From assembly GCA_019055375.1 (NCBI GenBank), contig JAHQIW010000608.1, forward strand, positions 1 to 64,000: 64,000 nucleotides of DNA, read 5' to 3'. This DNA is from Parelaphostrongylus tenuis (lineage: Eukaryota > Nematoda > Chromadorea > Rhabditida > Metastrongylidae). The notes beneath the pieces are model-generated. The model had not been told where the DNA came from, did no database searches, and saw nothing but the letters and a program-made list of their open reading frames with translations. Below are positions 12,701-27,900 of the stretch, piece after piece; the first letter of the stretch is position 1, and every line of letters begins with the position of its first letter. The translations under genes and the position numbers were made by a program.

Positions 12701-15700
12701 TGAAGGCTGGGAACTTGGTATACATTATAAAAGGGACTAGATTATATCGTTGTTAACCCCTTCGCTACTTCAAACGCATTGCTGCTTGACCGGAAGCATG
12801 AAAGTTTCATATCCTGAGATTTTCACACTCTACTAGCTTTCTTTTGCAGTTAATGATGTTCAGTGTAATCTGAAAAGTGCTTAATGAGAAACGTAAAACG
12901 ATATTATTCTTGGGATACTGCGATAGTTGCGAATGCGCCCAGTATAAACGAAGTGCATGACTTTAAAAAATTCATGGCCTTATGAGCACCAAAGAATTCG
13001 TATGTTACGAAATTAACTGTAGATTCCAACGTAGTACGGGCAAATCTTTGCTCGTAGTGACAACTATATTAGTCGAAATAAACACATTGGATTTATAATT
13101 AGTCGCGAACAAGCGTACTTTTCCATTCAACCTCATCGATGTTTTGATTTTTTGAATCTCGCGAAGCACTTTTTCACAGTTTTTTTCTTTGAGCTCCCTA
13201 TCGGGGCAGGCGTTAATTCACTCAGGTAGACACGATTTTCCACAGCGTGATGTTAATAGTCACTGCAGTGCATTATAATCTCAAGAAATCAAACCTCATT
13301 TTCACTTCCTGGCAATTTCAATATCATTCAAGTCTGAAATTGAAAGGACATCTCTTTCACTTATTTTGGGTACTGAAAATTGGTCTCATGATCAAATTTG
13401 TAGAAAATATTTATTCTTACGTCTGCAAAGGTCAATTCGTGAATCATCTTGAAGATCGCTAAGAAATTGGTTACCGTATTATGCAACGAACTGTTGGTAC
13501 CTACGAAGCAATCCATTTTCTTCACCTTCAGGATACAACTCCGTCCGATCTAGGCGAATGCTCAGTCGAAAGTGCTAATAAGGATTCATCACGTGACAAT
13601 CGTGGTTTTATCGTGCTGGATTCCACCGTGGACGAAGGCCTTTCTGGTGGGTAGGGGTTTTTATGCGTGAAATCTTAGTACACTATCATTAGATATGGCT
13701 GAAAGTTCGATCATATCACTGTATAAAGAGAGAAGTACAGAAGTTTTGTTGTGGAGAATTTATACTCTATCGTGAGTGTAGTATAGGCGAGATGAATATG
13801 AAAAGATTATTCGTGGAGTCGTCGAAAGTACATGTTTGTTTCGAAACATTTTTAGCTTTGTCGTGCTTCTTTTGTCCAACATATGAAGTCACGAGGACGT
13901 TCTACTATAAATTTATTGGCGCGAAGTATAGCGATGTATGTAAATTGCCGTTTGATGATGGAATATTTTAGATAAACCGAAATTACCGCAGATACTTTTG
14001 CATCACACAAACACATGTCGAGGGCGTTTTTTTTTTTCACCGCTTTTCCATTGACTTACCACTCTGCTATAAGAACACGTTGACATGTTGTATGTTTATT
14101 TCTATCTGGGCTTCCTTGGGTTTCGCAATGCACTAACGAGAACGTGGTTGCAAAACATCTGATTCTTTATCTATATAAGCTATACCATAAGGTCTTCGAT
14201 ATAGCGCGAAATTGTGCTTCAACTTAGTGCACGAGAAAATTCGCGTCGAGTATTCATAAAAGATTCCTGCATTACAAATTGGAATGGACATTGTCCATCG
14301 ACATTTTATACTTTTCCTGAAAGAGATGCTGTAATTAAAGAACTTTTGCTCCAACTACTGCCAAATGTACTTTGATGTAAATCACTTTACAGTTTTGTTT
14401 TTACTGTTTTGTTTTTGTACTACTTTGACAAAGATAGATGAGTAAGTGAAATCAGTTGTTTTCGAATATTTCATGCGTTTCAAAAAGTACTGGAATGTTT
14501 TTTAGAATTTCTTTGAAATTCGTATCTTTCAAACCATTTGAATAAATCACGTTTTCTTAGACAGAGCAATACGCTTGGTGGCAAACTGTTTACAGATAAC
14601 GTTTGCTATAGAGATGAACGTTATAAGTTGAGATTGCGGAAGTGATGGCTCAAGTGTCTGATTCACATCTGAAGCTAGTCAGAATTACAAAAAAAAAAAT
14701 TATGTAATATAAAAATAAAGGACTAGCTTTGCTATAAGCACTCACAACCGTATTTATGCATTCATTCAGATATCAAAATCTAATCGATATCTATTCCAGA
14801 AGCTACAAAATGTGGCTGTTAATACTGAAATCAGATACAATTTTAGTAGCAGATTCAGCTTTCCCTAGCAGTTTAATGGTTTTTGTTTGTAGAATATATT
14901 GAGTCTCATATATCAATGTAAAGATGGTCGAATGCTGTGGTGTTTTTTGGTTCAACATGAGGTTTCAGTTATGTGCAGTATTTGGTTGTAATTACAAAGC
15001 AGTCACTTTCCTTTGCTTCTCTCTTATGTCTTTTCTATATAATCTGTTTGCGAGAGTAAGCAATTCGTGGAGTGGTGGTCTTGCTTACTAGCTAGATCGT
15101 CATAGGACAGTCGTAGTCGTGTTGTACGGCTTGATCTGGTTTTGCGAAGGACATCGCTCGTTTTCTGCTAAAAAAAAAAATTAATTTTCCTATATATACC
15201 TTCTACACAAGCTGTTTTTTAGGATGACTCATTTTCTGCAGCAAATATATTTTGATCTTTTTAATAGAGTATGTTTTTATATTTTTGATCGTCATTTTGT
15301 GATTTATTCAGTTTTCCTTATCAAGAGTTTTTAGACCACATCGTTACTCATAGGATTCAGAAATTGTTTCGTTGAAAAACATGATAAGAAAATGCATCAC
15401 TGAAGGATGTTCCTTTTTGAAATAGACGGGGAAAATTTGAAATAAGTGAATCTATACGTAGTTTCCACTGAATCTTCTAGTATTGTATTTCAACGCGTAA
15501 ATGGAAGCCTTTCTTGTTTTGGGATTTTTAAACTTTATTCTTCACTCTAAATCTAAACTTTTTCGTAATGTATTCTTGTTCTAAGTGAAGATCTAAATTG
15601 GTTCTCTAAAACACCTTGCTTTTTTATACCTTTTATGATGAGGATCCTATAATCTTTTGAAACTTTGCCCTAATTTTCACTTTTTCCCCAAAATCCAACG

Positions 15701-18700
15701 AAGTGATCTCAACAGCTGGAGTTATATGATAATAGGATAATTCTGTGGTTGCCTAGAAATTTTCCAGCATGCACAGTAACCCAAGAACAATGCTTCGATC
15801 AAGAAATTCTAACGTAAATTTCCATGAATACTTCTATATCTACACATTCTCTGAAGCCTACGAAATTCTATCGGTGCATCAAGTGCGCAGAGATAACTAA
15901 CGAGCTCCGCTCTCTCGTAGATAACAAGACCACAATCTCCATATGATGTCCTGTACGTCGCCTGTATTTTGTGATAATACGGCTGAATTGCATAATGGCT
16001 TCTGCAGTCAGATTAGTTATTGAATCGAGGTTCAGATGCTTAAAAATCTCACGTGTGTTGTGTGCAGGCAAGATTAGGAAGAACATTATCTTCTGTTAGC
16101 AGTCTATTGATCAATTAGAGTTACGGTCTATACATTTTTGCCAGATTAGTACACGTTTCATAGTTTGGTCACACGAAAGTCTTATTTCCGGTTAGTTCAC
16201 AATTGTTCTGAAGACATTTTGAAACAACCAGTTGTTGAAAGGTCAAATAGTTGTCGAGGTGCTTCATGGTGTTCGATTACGGATAGCAAAATTTTCTGTC
16301 ATTTTTCTCTCAGATCATTCCGAAATTTGTTGGGCAATAAGTGTTAGGGTGTTCTAATATCATTATAATTTCATAAGAGAGAACTTTGATCTTAGGTTGT
16401 GAGTGCACTAATTGAAGTAATACATTGCGATCACTTTCCAAACTCAAGAGGACTTTTGATAGGTGGTGACTAAGAAGGTGTTACGAAACATGTTATCTAT
16501 CGAGCATTCAGTTTAGAGATAAAGCTGAGATAAATCGAACTAGCTGTGCTTTCTTCTAATTTTTTTTCTTTATCAGGAGTAATGCAAGCCGTTGAAAAAA
16601 AAATGGAAGAGAAGAAATCACATACTATTTATTGTCCGGTACCTTCTGAATCACTTATTATAAATTAATTAAGTATAGATAAATTAATAAATAAATTATA
16701 AATTGAATCATTGGTATGCGTTTAGAATCATTGGTGGGATTATACAAGTTTGCTAACATTATTTTGCTGTGGCTTGTCTTGGCAATGCTGTCATTTTAGA
16801 ATTGCATTATCGTTTAGTTATCAAAGTGGTGTGTTTATGTCTTCTGAAATAATACGTTTTTCTTCGACGTCACACCGTGTCATGTCAAGTGGAGTGGAAC
16901 ACCGCACGAATGGGGTGACCAAATTTACACAGAGAGGACTCTTAGTGAATTGTCCATTCAAGACTATCGACTTTGATTTCAGTTCAATTGTGCATATCAG
17001 CCTTTCTGTGGAATTGATATGAAGTATCTATCATGTTGACGTTGACTCTCAATCTCCGTAAGCAAGTAGATAAGAAATCAAAATTTCTCGCTACCATTTC
17101 AATATTTCAACCTCAAATCATTCGGATCATTCTGAGAGGCAGTTTTCTAGCATTCTTCCCAGGAGGTCCAGAAATCGTAAAAACGCGTGGCCAGTGTGGG
17201 GCTGGGTTTCACGGAGGCGGTACTGTTGAAAATCATTTGCTGTTTTGTACGACCGTCCTGCAGTCCGTTGATATATGATATTTTCGGAAGTGCAACCCAT
17301 TGCCTTGATGATTCACAATCCGACGATTTTTTCATTTCTACCACTGTCACCTCATTCGACCAGTTCTTATATCTAAGCACTTTTCTTCACGTAAGTTTGT
17401 CTAAGAATTCATAGCATGATACTATCGCATTTGGTGTCACATTGGGTTTCTTCAAACTGAATCAATGGAAACAAAGGTTTTCTAGCAAAGTTTAGACTCT
17501 TTCTCTCTATGGTAAAGTTAAAGGAATCAGTTTTGTGACGATGCTATGGAAAATGGTAGAAGGTCGGTCAGCTTGATGTCCAAGAACAAAATATGTTCAC
17601 TCGAAAGCTCTAGAAATTTATGTGGTCATGGAAAAAGCCAAAGGTCATGGTAAGGTAATTTTGGCGACAAAAATGCTCTGATTCTGCACTGATACATGAT
17701 ATGACCGGTTCACTTCCTGATTCAAAAATTATTCTTACGAAAGTATTCATCACGTGAAAGTTATCATAATCGAGACCAAATGTGTTAGTAGATAGTACGG
17801 TTAAGGAGGTAGTTACTTAATAAGTAGTGTTTGCAATAATGTTACACTGAAATTCTCATCGTTCTCAGTTTTTGAATAAGGCGGATTTTCGGATATTCTT
17901 TCCACTTTTATGACAGTCCTAGTTCATTTTCGATGGAAGATTCATGACTTATTAGAATGAACACCTGTAGTGTTTGCAAACCTTTTCTATCACAAAATTT
18001 TCAACTGACACAGCGATGGTGCAACTACAGCGACTCTTCTTGATCAGATGGCTCTAAACGAGTTATCAATCTCAGTGTGTCCTGATGGAAACCGGTTGGT
18101 AACGCTTCTGTGATAATCATGTGAGTACTTTGGGTAACGAGAGAATTTATTGATAAACGTTCCATTCCAACCATCATTTGCAAAGTCTCAATAGTGACAG
18201 GTCGTGTTGTCAGTTTCATATCACACCGTTTGGGTATTGAGGATACTGTGTAATCTCAGTAACACTTTTTACTTCATGGGCGTATATATACTCTTTGTGA
18301 TTGATAACACTTCACTACACTCCGAAGTTTCGTTTATCATATTCTGAGATGTTCGTCAGTGTCAAATCGCACCTTCACTCCGACCATATTTCTTCTGTTG
18401 ATCCACAGACATCAAATAAGGGAATGCGTTTTGTCGACTTGGCTAACCGCAGTGTGATTCCAAACGCATCCAGATGGAACCAAGGCTGATGAATTCATTT
18501 GTACCATGAATTTTTCGTTTACACAGTATTGATAACAGACACGTTCATGAAAGTGTTATAACTCAAAGCCTTGATATTTCATAATTCAGTCGGTCCATTG
18601 TTCATCACTTAGTTTCTGTTGATCATTTATATCTGAAAACTACGATAGAAGTACTGCTTCACGTCTACATAAGGTTTTAATAGTAAATTGAAGGCGTAAT

Positions 18701-18884
18701 TTGAGTGAGCAATTTCGTAGACGTGGTGAATCATCCTCAGTGCTCCGAAATGTTCCTGCATCTAGAACTTCTTTTTGTAGTTCTAGCCAGAGTATAGCTC
18801 GACGACCATTAGTAGTCCTCTGTCTATTTGGTGGTTTTCGAACACTGTTTCCCAAATTAGTTGCATAGAATTCGCGCACACGTA

Positions 18885-18938
<54 letters not shown>

Positions 18939-18948
18939 ATATACATAT

Positions 18949-18979
<31 letters not shown>

Positions 18980-21900
18980 TTCATATATAATGTACATACA
19001 TATATGTGTATACATATATACACATCTGCATTTATATACTACCTATAGTATACATACAAATGCACTTATATATGTATACCTATAGTACTCATGTTCTGTT
19101 CTTATATATGTATGTACATATGCGAATATATACGTATGTACATGTATATGTATATATGCGTATATATATACATGTACATATATGTGTAAATATATACACA
19201 CGTACATATACATATATATATACTATATATATATATATATATATATATATTTGCATATATTCATGTATAGATAGATTGATTGATTGGTGTAGATGTAGAT
19301 ATGATAGACATCGTTTATCTTATAACTTTAATTTTAGTGCTTAACACTGGGTAACATAAATTTGCTTATTATCGTCCTTGAGTTTTTACACTTTGCATAC
19401 ATTTATTTTCATTGAAGTCACTCTTCGTTTTTTTTTTTTCGAAATTACATTGGAGTACAGGGGCGAGCTAATATGCCAACACGGAATCTTAAGGACGGTA
19501 GACTACTGCTGATTCTCGTCCGAGTTCACAAAACCTTGCAAAGAACCATAAAATCAAATTCTTCAGGAGAGAGGAGCAACTGTAATGACTGAAGCTGCAG
19601 AAACTGGGAGAAGCTTTTGCAGTATTCATTGAAAATGTCGCCAATTTTACGACTAAGATGATTGCACTCCAACGCCCAGACGGGACGGGTACAGCTTCAA
19701 AAAGCAGTTTCCACTGAATTAAGGGCAGTGGATATGTTGTCCCATGCAGAATCCAAAGTAATGAATGAAGACCTGCAAGACCTTGTTGATCTACAAAACG
19801 ACGAAACGTTCCTGACTTCAACAGTTATCACTCAATCTGCATGCTTTCTTTTCACTAGAACTCTTTACTTTAGTCATCTTCATCGTAATCGATAGAACAT
19901 ATGAGCATATAAGTAAGCATGCTTATCGATATGATTAACGTCGTTGTTGACTACCGGAGGGTGTTGGGGTGGAGTTTGGCTCGCGCTTCGCGATGAGCAT
20001 CACAACCACTCGGCCTGGACCCCCATCCCCCCTTTTCCCCCGATAGACCATATCAGTGCACTAAAAAAATGAATTGAGGTATCACTAGTCGCTCTTTCTC
20101 ACATCCATCGCCTCAAAGAGAAGGAATGATCTTTTTGAAACAGAACCAACTATGGCAGCCCTGGGCGGACTGGACTCGCTACTCACTTTATGAGAATCTT
20201 CCAGGAAGTACATCAACGTTATACAGTCAGAGTATCACCATTTATAGCAACATTCACATCGACGAAAGGAATGGAGTGCATCATGACGACACCGTCTCTC
20301 CAACTTCATTTATTGTCACTCTCAAGAATGTTAGGCGATAACTGGGGCAATATGGAAGTGAAAATTGATGGTCGTCAATTACACCCTTTTCCCTTCAATG
20401 ATGGCATCATTTTTATAACACCAAACATCAGGCTGGTGGAACTTGCTGACTGTGTATGGCAACGTTCATCGAAAGATTGATCTTTGACTAATCTTCACGG
20501 AAGCAATGTTTTCGAAGAACGTGCATGTTTCTTATATCTCCTTGATGCTGAAAGGAATCAATTACTGCATTTACCTCGGTTTTGCCTATCCGAGTCGAAC
20601 GTTCAGCACAATAGACTCATTTTTAGAGTCGAAAAATGGGAGGCATTTAGCTCGAGGAGCTCAAAAAACATCAAATATGTAGTTAACAATGAACATCCAA
20701 CTCCACGTTTCATCTTCACGATTTTTCCTCCTTAACGTACGCAGTGACAGTCTGTTTGCCTCAGAATCAAAGAACACTTAGCATTCTTGAATGCGCAATC
20801 ACGAGGACTATATAGGGGGTATCACGTATCACACAAGTGAGAGAAGGAGAATACGAAGTTTAGAGTCTTGTTGACGATAAAAAGTAGTTGACGCCGGTAT
20901 ACACGCCGAAATTTTGAAATTCGAATGGCCGGAGCCTGTGAAGCATCTCAAGATGGCTGATGGGCAAGAGCCGTTAACTTTTGGTTTATTTGGGATGTAA
21001 TATGCGCATCAGAAAATCGCAGAACTCGTGATCAAGCGTTCTTGATGGTAAAATGTAGAAGAAAGGTTTTCTACTGAATTTTTTGTCAAGATATTCATCG
21101 AGTCCTAGTAGTATGCAGGCTCTGTTGCACTATTCTTGTACGCGGAAAGGACAAATAGAAAAGCTACTGGTGCCCTCTCAAATCACTTTAAGAGCCAAGC
21201 TGTACCTGATGTACATTGAAAAAGCATGCGAGTAAATACAGTTTGTCTTCACAAAGTTGTCAAAAGTTTTCGAGTTAAAAAAGGTTAAATTGTTACATCA
21301 AGGACGATATACTTCCAGTCATATTCAGGTTTAAATTTTTTTTGTGATTATCGATATTTAATTCTTTCTACGCTCACGAAGTTTCTAATGCACTTTTCTT
21401 CGTAGGTTTCATCTACTGTTCTAATCGCTTACAAAGTGTTATAATTACTTGGAATAATGGGAGTTCAAAGCGAAGTGATTTGTTGATTTGCTAAATGAGC
21501 AGCAAATAATTTAGTATTGTAGTATATACATGCATCCCCTCTTTATGAGATATTTAGCTGTCGATTTTACCACTAGAAAAATTTCTAAAATTCGATGCAT
21601 AGTGGATAAGTGTGATCTGCCCTCTCATGTCGTGGAAGTCTTAACAGTTGAAGTGGCAGGAGTCATGCATAACTTCGGTTGCTGTTTTATTACTAGAAGA
21701 CGATTCCATGTTGTGAAAACGAATAGCCTGTGTGTGTTTATATATCGAGCCAAATTTTTTGAAATGCTGTTCCAGGTCATTTTGCTCCTTTGTCATCCAT
21801 TCTCGTTGTTTCCATCGCCTCAAAAGTCCACTTTTTCCACATGACGCGAGAGAGAAACAACTAAGTAGCGTTTATCAATCAAGGAAAGATAATGTTGCAA

Positions 21901-24900
21901 ACATGCACGTGGGCACACGCTTGAGTTTTAGTGGTCGTGTGTCTACCTTCTCCATCATATCAAAAACACACAAACTACTTTGAACGTGGGATGTTTTTGG
22001 CTCCACCTTCATTAAACCCTTTGTTTTTTCTTGTTTACTTCAAGATCTACGAGATTGGATCGCTTGACATATAATCTCCATATTCTGATTTTCAAAGTTT
22101 CTGTAACAGAAAAGTTGCGAGTTCGAGTAGTTCTTCTTGCTAGCTGTGGAATCAAAAAATCCTTTTGCTATGCAGATTAGAGCAAGTGTCATTCCTCAAA
22201 AACAAGTTTATAGTCATTATGTTATCTTATTTCCTTTCTGAGTCTGATTTCTATCTTTTAAAAATATTTCAGTGAGATTTCGAAACACCCTTAATATACT
22301 TTTTCACTACCCAAGATCTGATCTTATGGGAATCCGCCCCACTTCTCGTATTCGACTCGCATACTCACAACTTTCATCTTTAGAGGTATACGAATTTGTG
22401 CGCAGTTGTGGCTGTTGTTTGGAGATCATTTTTGTAATGTTATTAAGTAATGATTGAGTTCATTCTTCTCGGAATTCTTTAGTGGCCGGGCTATGACGTT
22501 CCCGGATTCTCGTCAAATGGAATTACTGATACTTGCTATTTTCAGACAGTAAAATTTAGAATGTCGAAGATTTGTTAGTGAAAAAGTAGTGTGCGGTTAT
22601 CCACAATGATGACAATATGGATGGTGATTTCGAACGAGTGTAGTTGAAGTGTTTCATGTCATTTATGCATCATATCGTGGCAAGTAAAGAATCCAACTTC
22701 GCATTGAAATTGCCATTCAAGAAAAGCGCACTTTTATTCAAAATCAGTTTTTCTTTTGCTTGGAACATGAATTAAACTGTGTTTTTGTCTTTCAAACCTT
22801 TTTTTGCTACTTGAAAAGATTAAAATGTATAAAACATGGTCACTTTCGTATTCAAATTCAACAGATTCAGTTACTCTATGTAAAATTTCGAATTTATGAT
22901 CAGTCACAGTTGTTTATCTTTTTGAAACGAATTGAAGTGAGTGTTTAGATCAAATTTCAATATGATTGCAGTGGATACGAGGCTCAGTGTTTACAGTTAG
23001 AATAGGTTCTTAGTGAGCACGAGTTTTCTCTTTTTCCACTGATTGCAATGAATAACATTCCCACAACAAAAGTGAGCGCAATGCAGTGATTTCTTTTTCC
23101 CTTTTCTTCTCCGCTAATCTAAATTTCGTTGTTTATAATATGAGAAAATGACTCATCCCTTTATGTTCTCAACTTTTCCAACATTGCACCATTCATAGAT
23201 CACTTTGTGCATTCAGAAGAGATACTTTGTGAAGTTTTCACCTGAGCGTGAATCACTTTGCAAAAAATTTTTTAAGTATTGTTCTGAAAAATGTGCTGTT
23301 TTGTTTTTTTAGCTAAATATCTTGCCAAATTGACTGAAAATGTTAAGGAAAAGTTAGTCGCTAACTAAAATGGAACTTCCTCTAACTTCTTGTCGTCGCT
23401 ACTATGAAACCGGGAGGGTCGCTTTCAATTAATTTTTGATTTTCAGTCCTCACTGTCTACTTTCCCATTCCATACCGGAAAGGCTTAAAGTTCAACCATT
23501 TTTCCATACCGAAGTTCAGAACCATTTTTGAGTAGTGCAATCTCTTCTGATCTAATTATCACTGAGGAAACTGTAATGTATAATCGAGGTTTTTTGATGT
23601 TTAAAAAATAGTGCGTAGAATGTGTCATATATAACCGACTCTTGCTTGGTTGGTGATAATTTAGCCTTTTATCTTAAGCAAATATTTTGGCTCACAGGGG
23701 CACTTAGTACAGTAATAGTGATGCACTTTGCTTTTCGACCCCACATCGGGGCCACCAAGCTTCTCATTCCTCCGAGGACGGTGAATTGGTAGAAAAGCCC
23801 ACTCTGTGCAATGCTGATGGGAATACTTTAGCTCGGCTATGTCAGACCTCTAGGAGAATTGAAACTCAAATATTCGACGCTATACGTGACTTAGGGCCCA
23901 GACAACAGTCGAGTCCAATGCCTAAAAAGTCAGAAATTCGTGACTTGATAGTGTTAAACGAAATGAATGCAATACACGACGAGATACGTACAGTAGATGT
24001 GGAAGGCGAGTTGCCTAAAATATAATGAGTGAGTAAATAAATCATTGGCTTGTACTGTGAACTTTATGAGTTCAAATGGAATCATTAGTGCACGAACATC
24101 TCCACCAACAAAAGTACAAGTTTGTGCAAGTCAGCTGCTACGAAGTTCAAATTTCATGATGTAGAATACTCGTATGTTTTAACATTTTGCTTTTTTTGTC
24201 GAGGCTCGTACTTTGAACAACTATGCTATTAGAGTGCTGGAAAACTATCACAAGGGTGCAGTGATGTCCCCGAAAGATTGATCAGTGTTTACGACTATCA
24301 ATTTTGTGCTGAAGGATGGAAGATTTTGGATTTTTTCGAATGTATCAATCCCGAGATGTTTTGGAAGGGTTGGCGTATATTCCTACAGTACAGGGGCTAA
24401 TTCGATACCTTTAGCATATCTGGCGAAAGTGTGAAGAACATAGCAAATTCCTACAGCTCTTATTTTTTTTGATAGTTAGAGGACTTATCTTTGCTGTAGG
24501 CAATGGTTGAGATTGGTGTTGACCTATAGGGTTTTTCAATTCTGATTACATAATACGGATTACGTTATCTTACGAAGTGTTTTCGTACAACGTCGAAAGT
24601 ATGTATTGGACTGATAAAAATACTCGCAACAGTAGAGCAATCAGACTACTTTTAGGAGCTTTTTCGCCACATTTATTGCATTTATTATTTATTTTTCTCA
24701 AACATTTCCCATTTCGTTTATTTTGGTGGGCTTCTTCAATGCAAATTCTCTACTCGAAAACTGACGAGTAGTAAACACTGGAAGTTGAGACTTCACTTCC
24801 TGTCAATTCTGCGTTAATGTATCGCTCATACATATGTAAATTCACACCATGTGCTTGAGATTAGAACCGAATTATAGTACGCCATAATATATTTCATAAA

Positions 24901-27900
24901 TAAGCTGTGCCAGTCGATTAATATTTAGTTTTATAACATTCGCTACCGTAACACTTTTCGATAACCCCCGATGTTAATATCGACAAACTGAGTTGAGAAG
25001 TTGACTAACTCATACAGCACGCTTCTGTCCATTGCAGTATGTTTATGTGATTTTTTTAAGTGTCACTTTCGATTTCAGATATGGTTCAAACTCAAGCGTC
25101 AAAAAAAAAATGAAAGGACTAAGTTTTAGTATTGTTACTCTCGGCGCAGCAGCGAAAGAGAATAACTCGTTAATGCTGACGCATAGTGATGTACGAAAAA
25201 TCACGTTTTAATTCTCTTCGCTATTGAGATAGCCCTCAAGGAAAAAATTAACAGAGGCCATGTTTTTGTGCGCTTGTAAAAAAGAGTAATTCTATCCTAT
25301 TTTAGTTGGTAATAGACCTTGTTTTACTAGATAAATTCTGCTGTTTACAGCGGCATTTCATTTCAATAAGGTCCACCATGAGTTTTCTATTTTCTAAAAA
25401 ATGAATGCATAACGATTTACGTGCTGAAGTGGCATTCCTCCTTAATTGGATGTGTTGAAGGAATGTGATCACAAGAACAAAAGTCACGGGTGACCTTCTC
25501 CCCTTATTATATAAGGGAACCGTTCCCGCGAGAGGTGACCTTGATCTTGCAGTTGGTGGAATTTCGCGAATAATTGCCTGCTTTTGCATGTGTCCACAAT
25601 ACTGAAAGGTGTCAGTGACCTTGACTTTTTTCTATTGATTTAGATGTGCATTTATCTCAGCGAACTCATGACCGAAAATTGTTAATTTTTATCCGAAGGA
25701 ACAATGTGTGATTTCAATCAAACCATCTTTTCCTTTGAAGACCAATGTTTTTCAATATGCTAGACCCTTCATAACTCTTTTCTATTTTCTTTATCCATAG
25801 AGCTTGATTCTCGAAAATCAAAGTAATTCAACGAATTGGAAATCATATAGCACATGATGTTGTTTGTAAAGGCATTACTAATTTGGATAATTGCCAAACT
25901 TCCATTAGAATATTTGAAGTTTTCTCTCTTTTTATAGTGAGGACAGTCTTGTATCTCTTCAAAATAGTCCATACTGATGTCTCCCAGCTAAATATTAGGA
26001 AAGACGTAGAAAAAGTTCTGTCGTTTTGCACGAGAAAATGATTTTTACACATGTATCTAGTGCGAATCTGAGTTCATCAGAAACCGTTTTCTTGCGTATC
26101 GGATTATAACATTTGTCCACACAGCCTTCAGCATGGAACCTTTCAAGAAAGAAATTCGTCTGCTGCTGCACTTTCACTACAGATTAGGTGCTGACGCCGC
26201 CATCCGGCGCTAAAATCCAACAACGAATTGATGGATCTTCTTCAGTTTGATTGACGACACCTTGGTGGTCGATTTCTCGTGGACGTCCCTCTCTTTTCTT
26301 ATCGAGGTCTCTTTCTTTACGGAACTCTTGAACAAACGCCGAGCTGTACGAACATGGCAAATTTTGTCACCATACGCTTTGCAGATTTCTCGATGAGCCT
26401 AGAAGCTCAGACACCCACTTTGTGGAGCAGCAACGAATTTCTCCATTGGGGAGTTCCATTCTGAAGACTGTGTAGACTTCGATGCATAAAATAACAAGCT
26501 TTCTGATGAGCTCAAAATTGCACAGAACACTTGTGTAAAAATAGTTTCTCTCAAGCATTACGACCGAACCTACTTTCATTTATAAGCTTCAATCTATTTG
26601 ATGATTTCGTTTCTCTAGTTAACTGACGTGCTTTTCAATTCCAAGAGGAACCCTTTAGGCTGAAGAATGATATGTCTCTAAATTTACTTGGATCTAGTTG
26701 GTGTTTGAGGAGTGAACGCTGTCAAAGAGGGCGTCAGTCCACATCGGTTTAATGATATGCATTCGATACATATCTATAGTTGTATGAAAGAATCATTCCA
26801 CCAACAGCTATGATGATGCATGTCGATGGAGTCAGTTTTCTAGTATCATAATCGGCGTTTGGTGTGTGGTCTCTTTCTGGTCCGGTTCTGTCGGGTGACA
26901 TAACACAATGTCTTCCTATTAATTAGTGTCTTTCAGTTGAGTGCACTGAAATGGTTACTGTTTGTGAACAATACACGGTGTATGTCGGAATGTTGTGCAG
27001 CTTTTTTCAAAAAAGTAGGACTTCGCTGACTTTTTCCATCATTCTTCATCAAAAAAATTCCTTTACTAAATTTTAGACAGTTGATCTTGATATATCTGAT
27101 TTAAATGCTAGAAAAAGTTTCAAAATGAACTTTCACTTCTGAAATAAACTGGACTTTTATAGGATTTTCATTTCTCACTGCCTATGTGATTTCATGGTTT
27201 TGACTGTCATGTTTTAGCATCCGGAACTAGGTATGTAGACATCGATTCCACCGTATCGGAATTCTTTTTGCTGTTTGATGTTTAGTTTTCTCTATAAGTA
27301 ATCATTGAAGTATGATACTATTTCATGCATTGGATAGATCGTCTTTGAAGCTCTTCACCCTCACCAATCGCATAGTTTTTGTTGCTTTTTGCTTCATTCT
27401 TTCCATTTCTACTTTATTCGAGAAGTCATCTATCCCATTTTCAGTTCTGAGGCTCTAGTGTTTTTCTTAGGTTTATCTTTAAAATGTTTCATTAGTCTCT
27501 CCTTGAAACAGTCGCTCTTCCTAATATAGTACATTTGTCTTCAGATCAACGATCTCCTTGTTTTTCGTTTCTACTTTTGTTCTAGTAATTTACCATATTG
27601 TCATTGTCACCTTCCGAAAGTTTTCTTTTCGACATCTTTTGATACCGTTGCAGGTGCTGTCAACTACACTCATTGCAAATGGCTCAAACTGTTTCTTCTA
27701 GCCCTCGTGTTCCAGCTATATCTCGAGCGAGATCAATTACTTCAAGATGGTCTACTTCAGTTCCAAGATCTCAGCAAACTCCACGGCTGAGTTATCCTTC
27801 ATATACTCTTACGCCGTATGAACTGAAACAATTAATGAAGTCCTTTAACAACGTCGTCGAGCGAGACAAGGCACCAATTAACAGTTCAACTGAAATTGAA

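Noticed and set aside
17187..17397. Plus-strand ORF ending at a good donor (CAC|gtaagt)
   Set aside because: An in-frame stop lies between the only good acceptor and the open stretch, and its phase does not fit the TLDc chain.
19006..19344. 112-codon ORF rich in Tyr, Ile and His
   Set aside because: It is a translation of the TA/CA microsatellite tract, not a gene.
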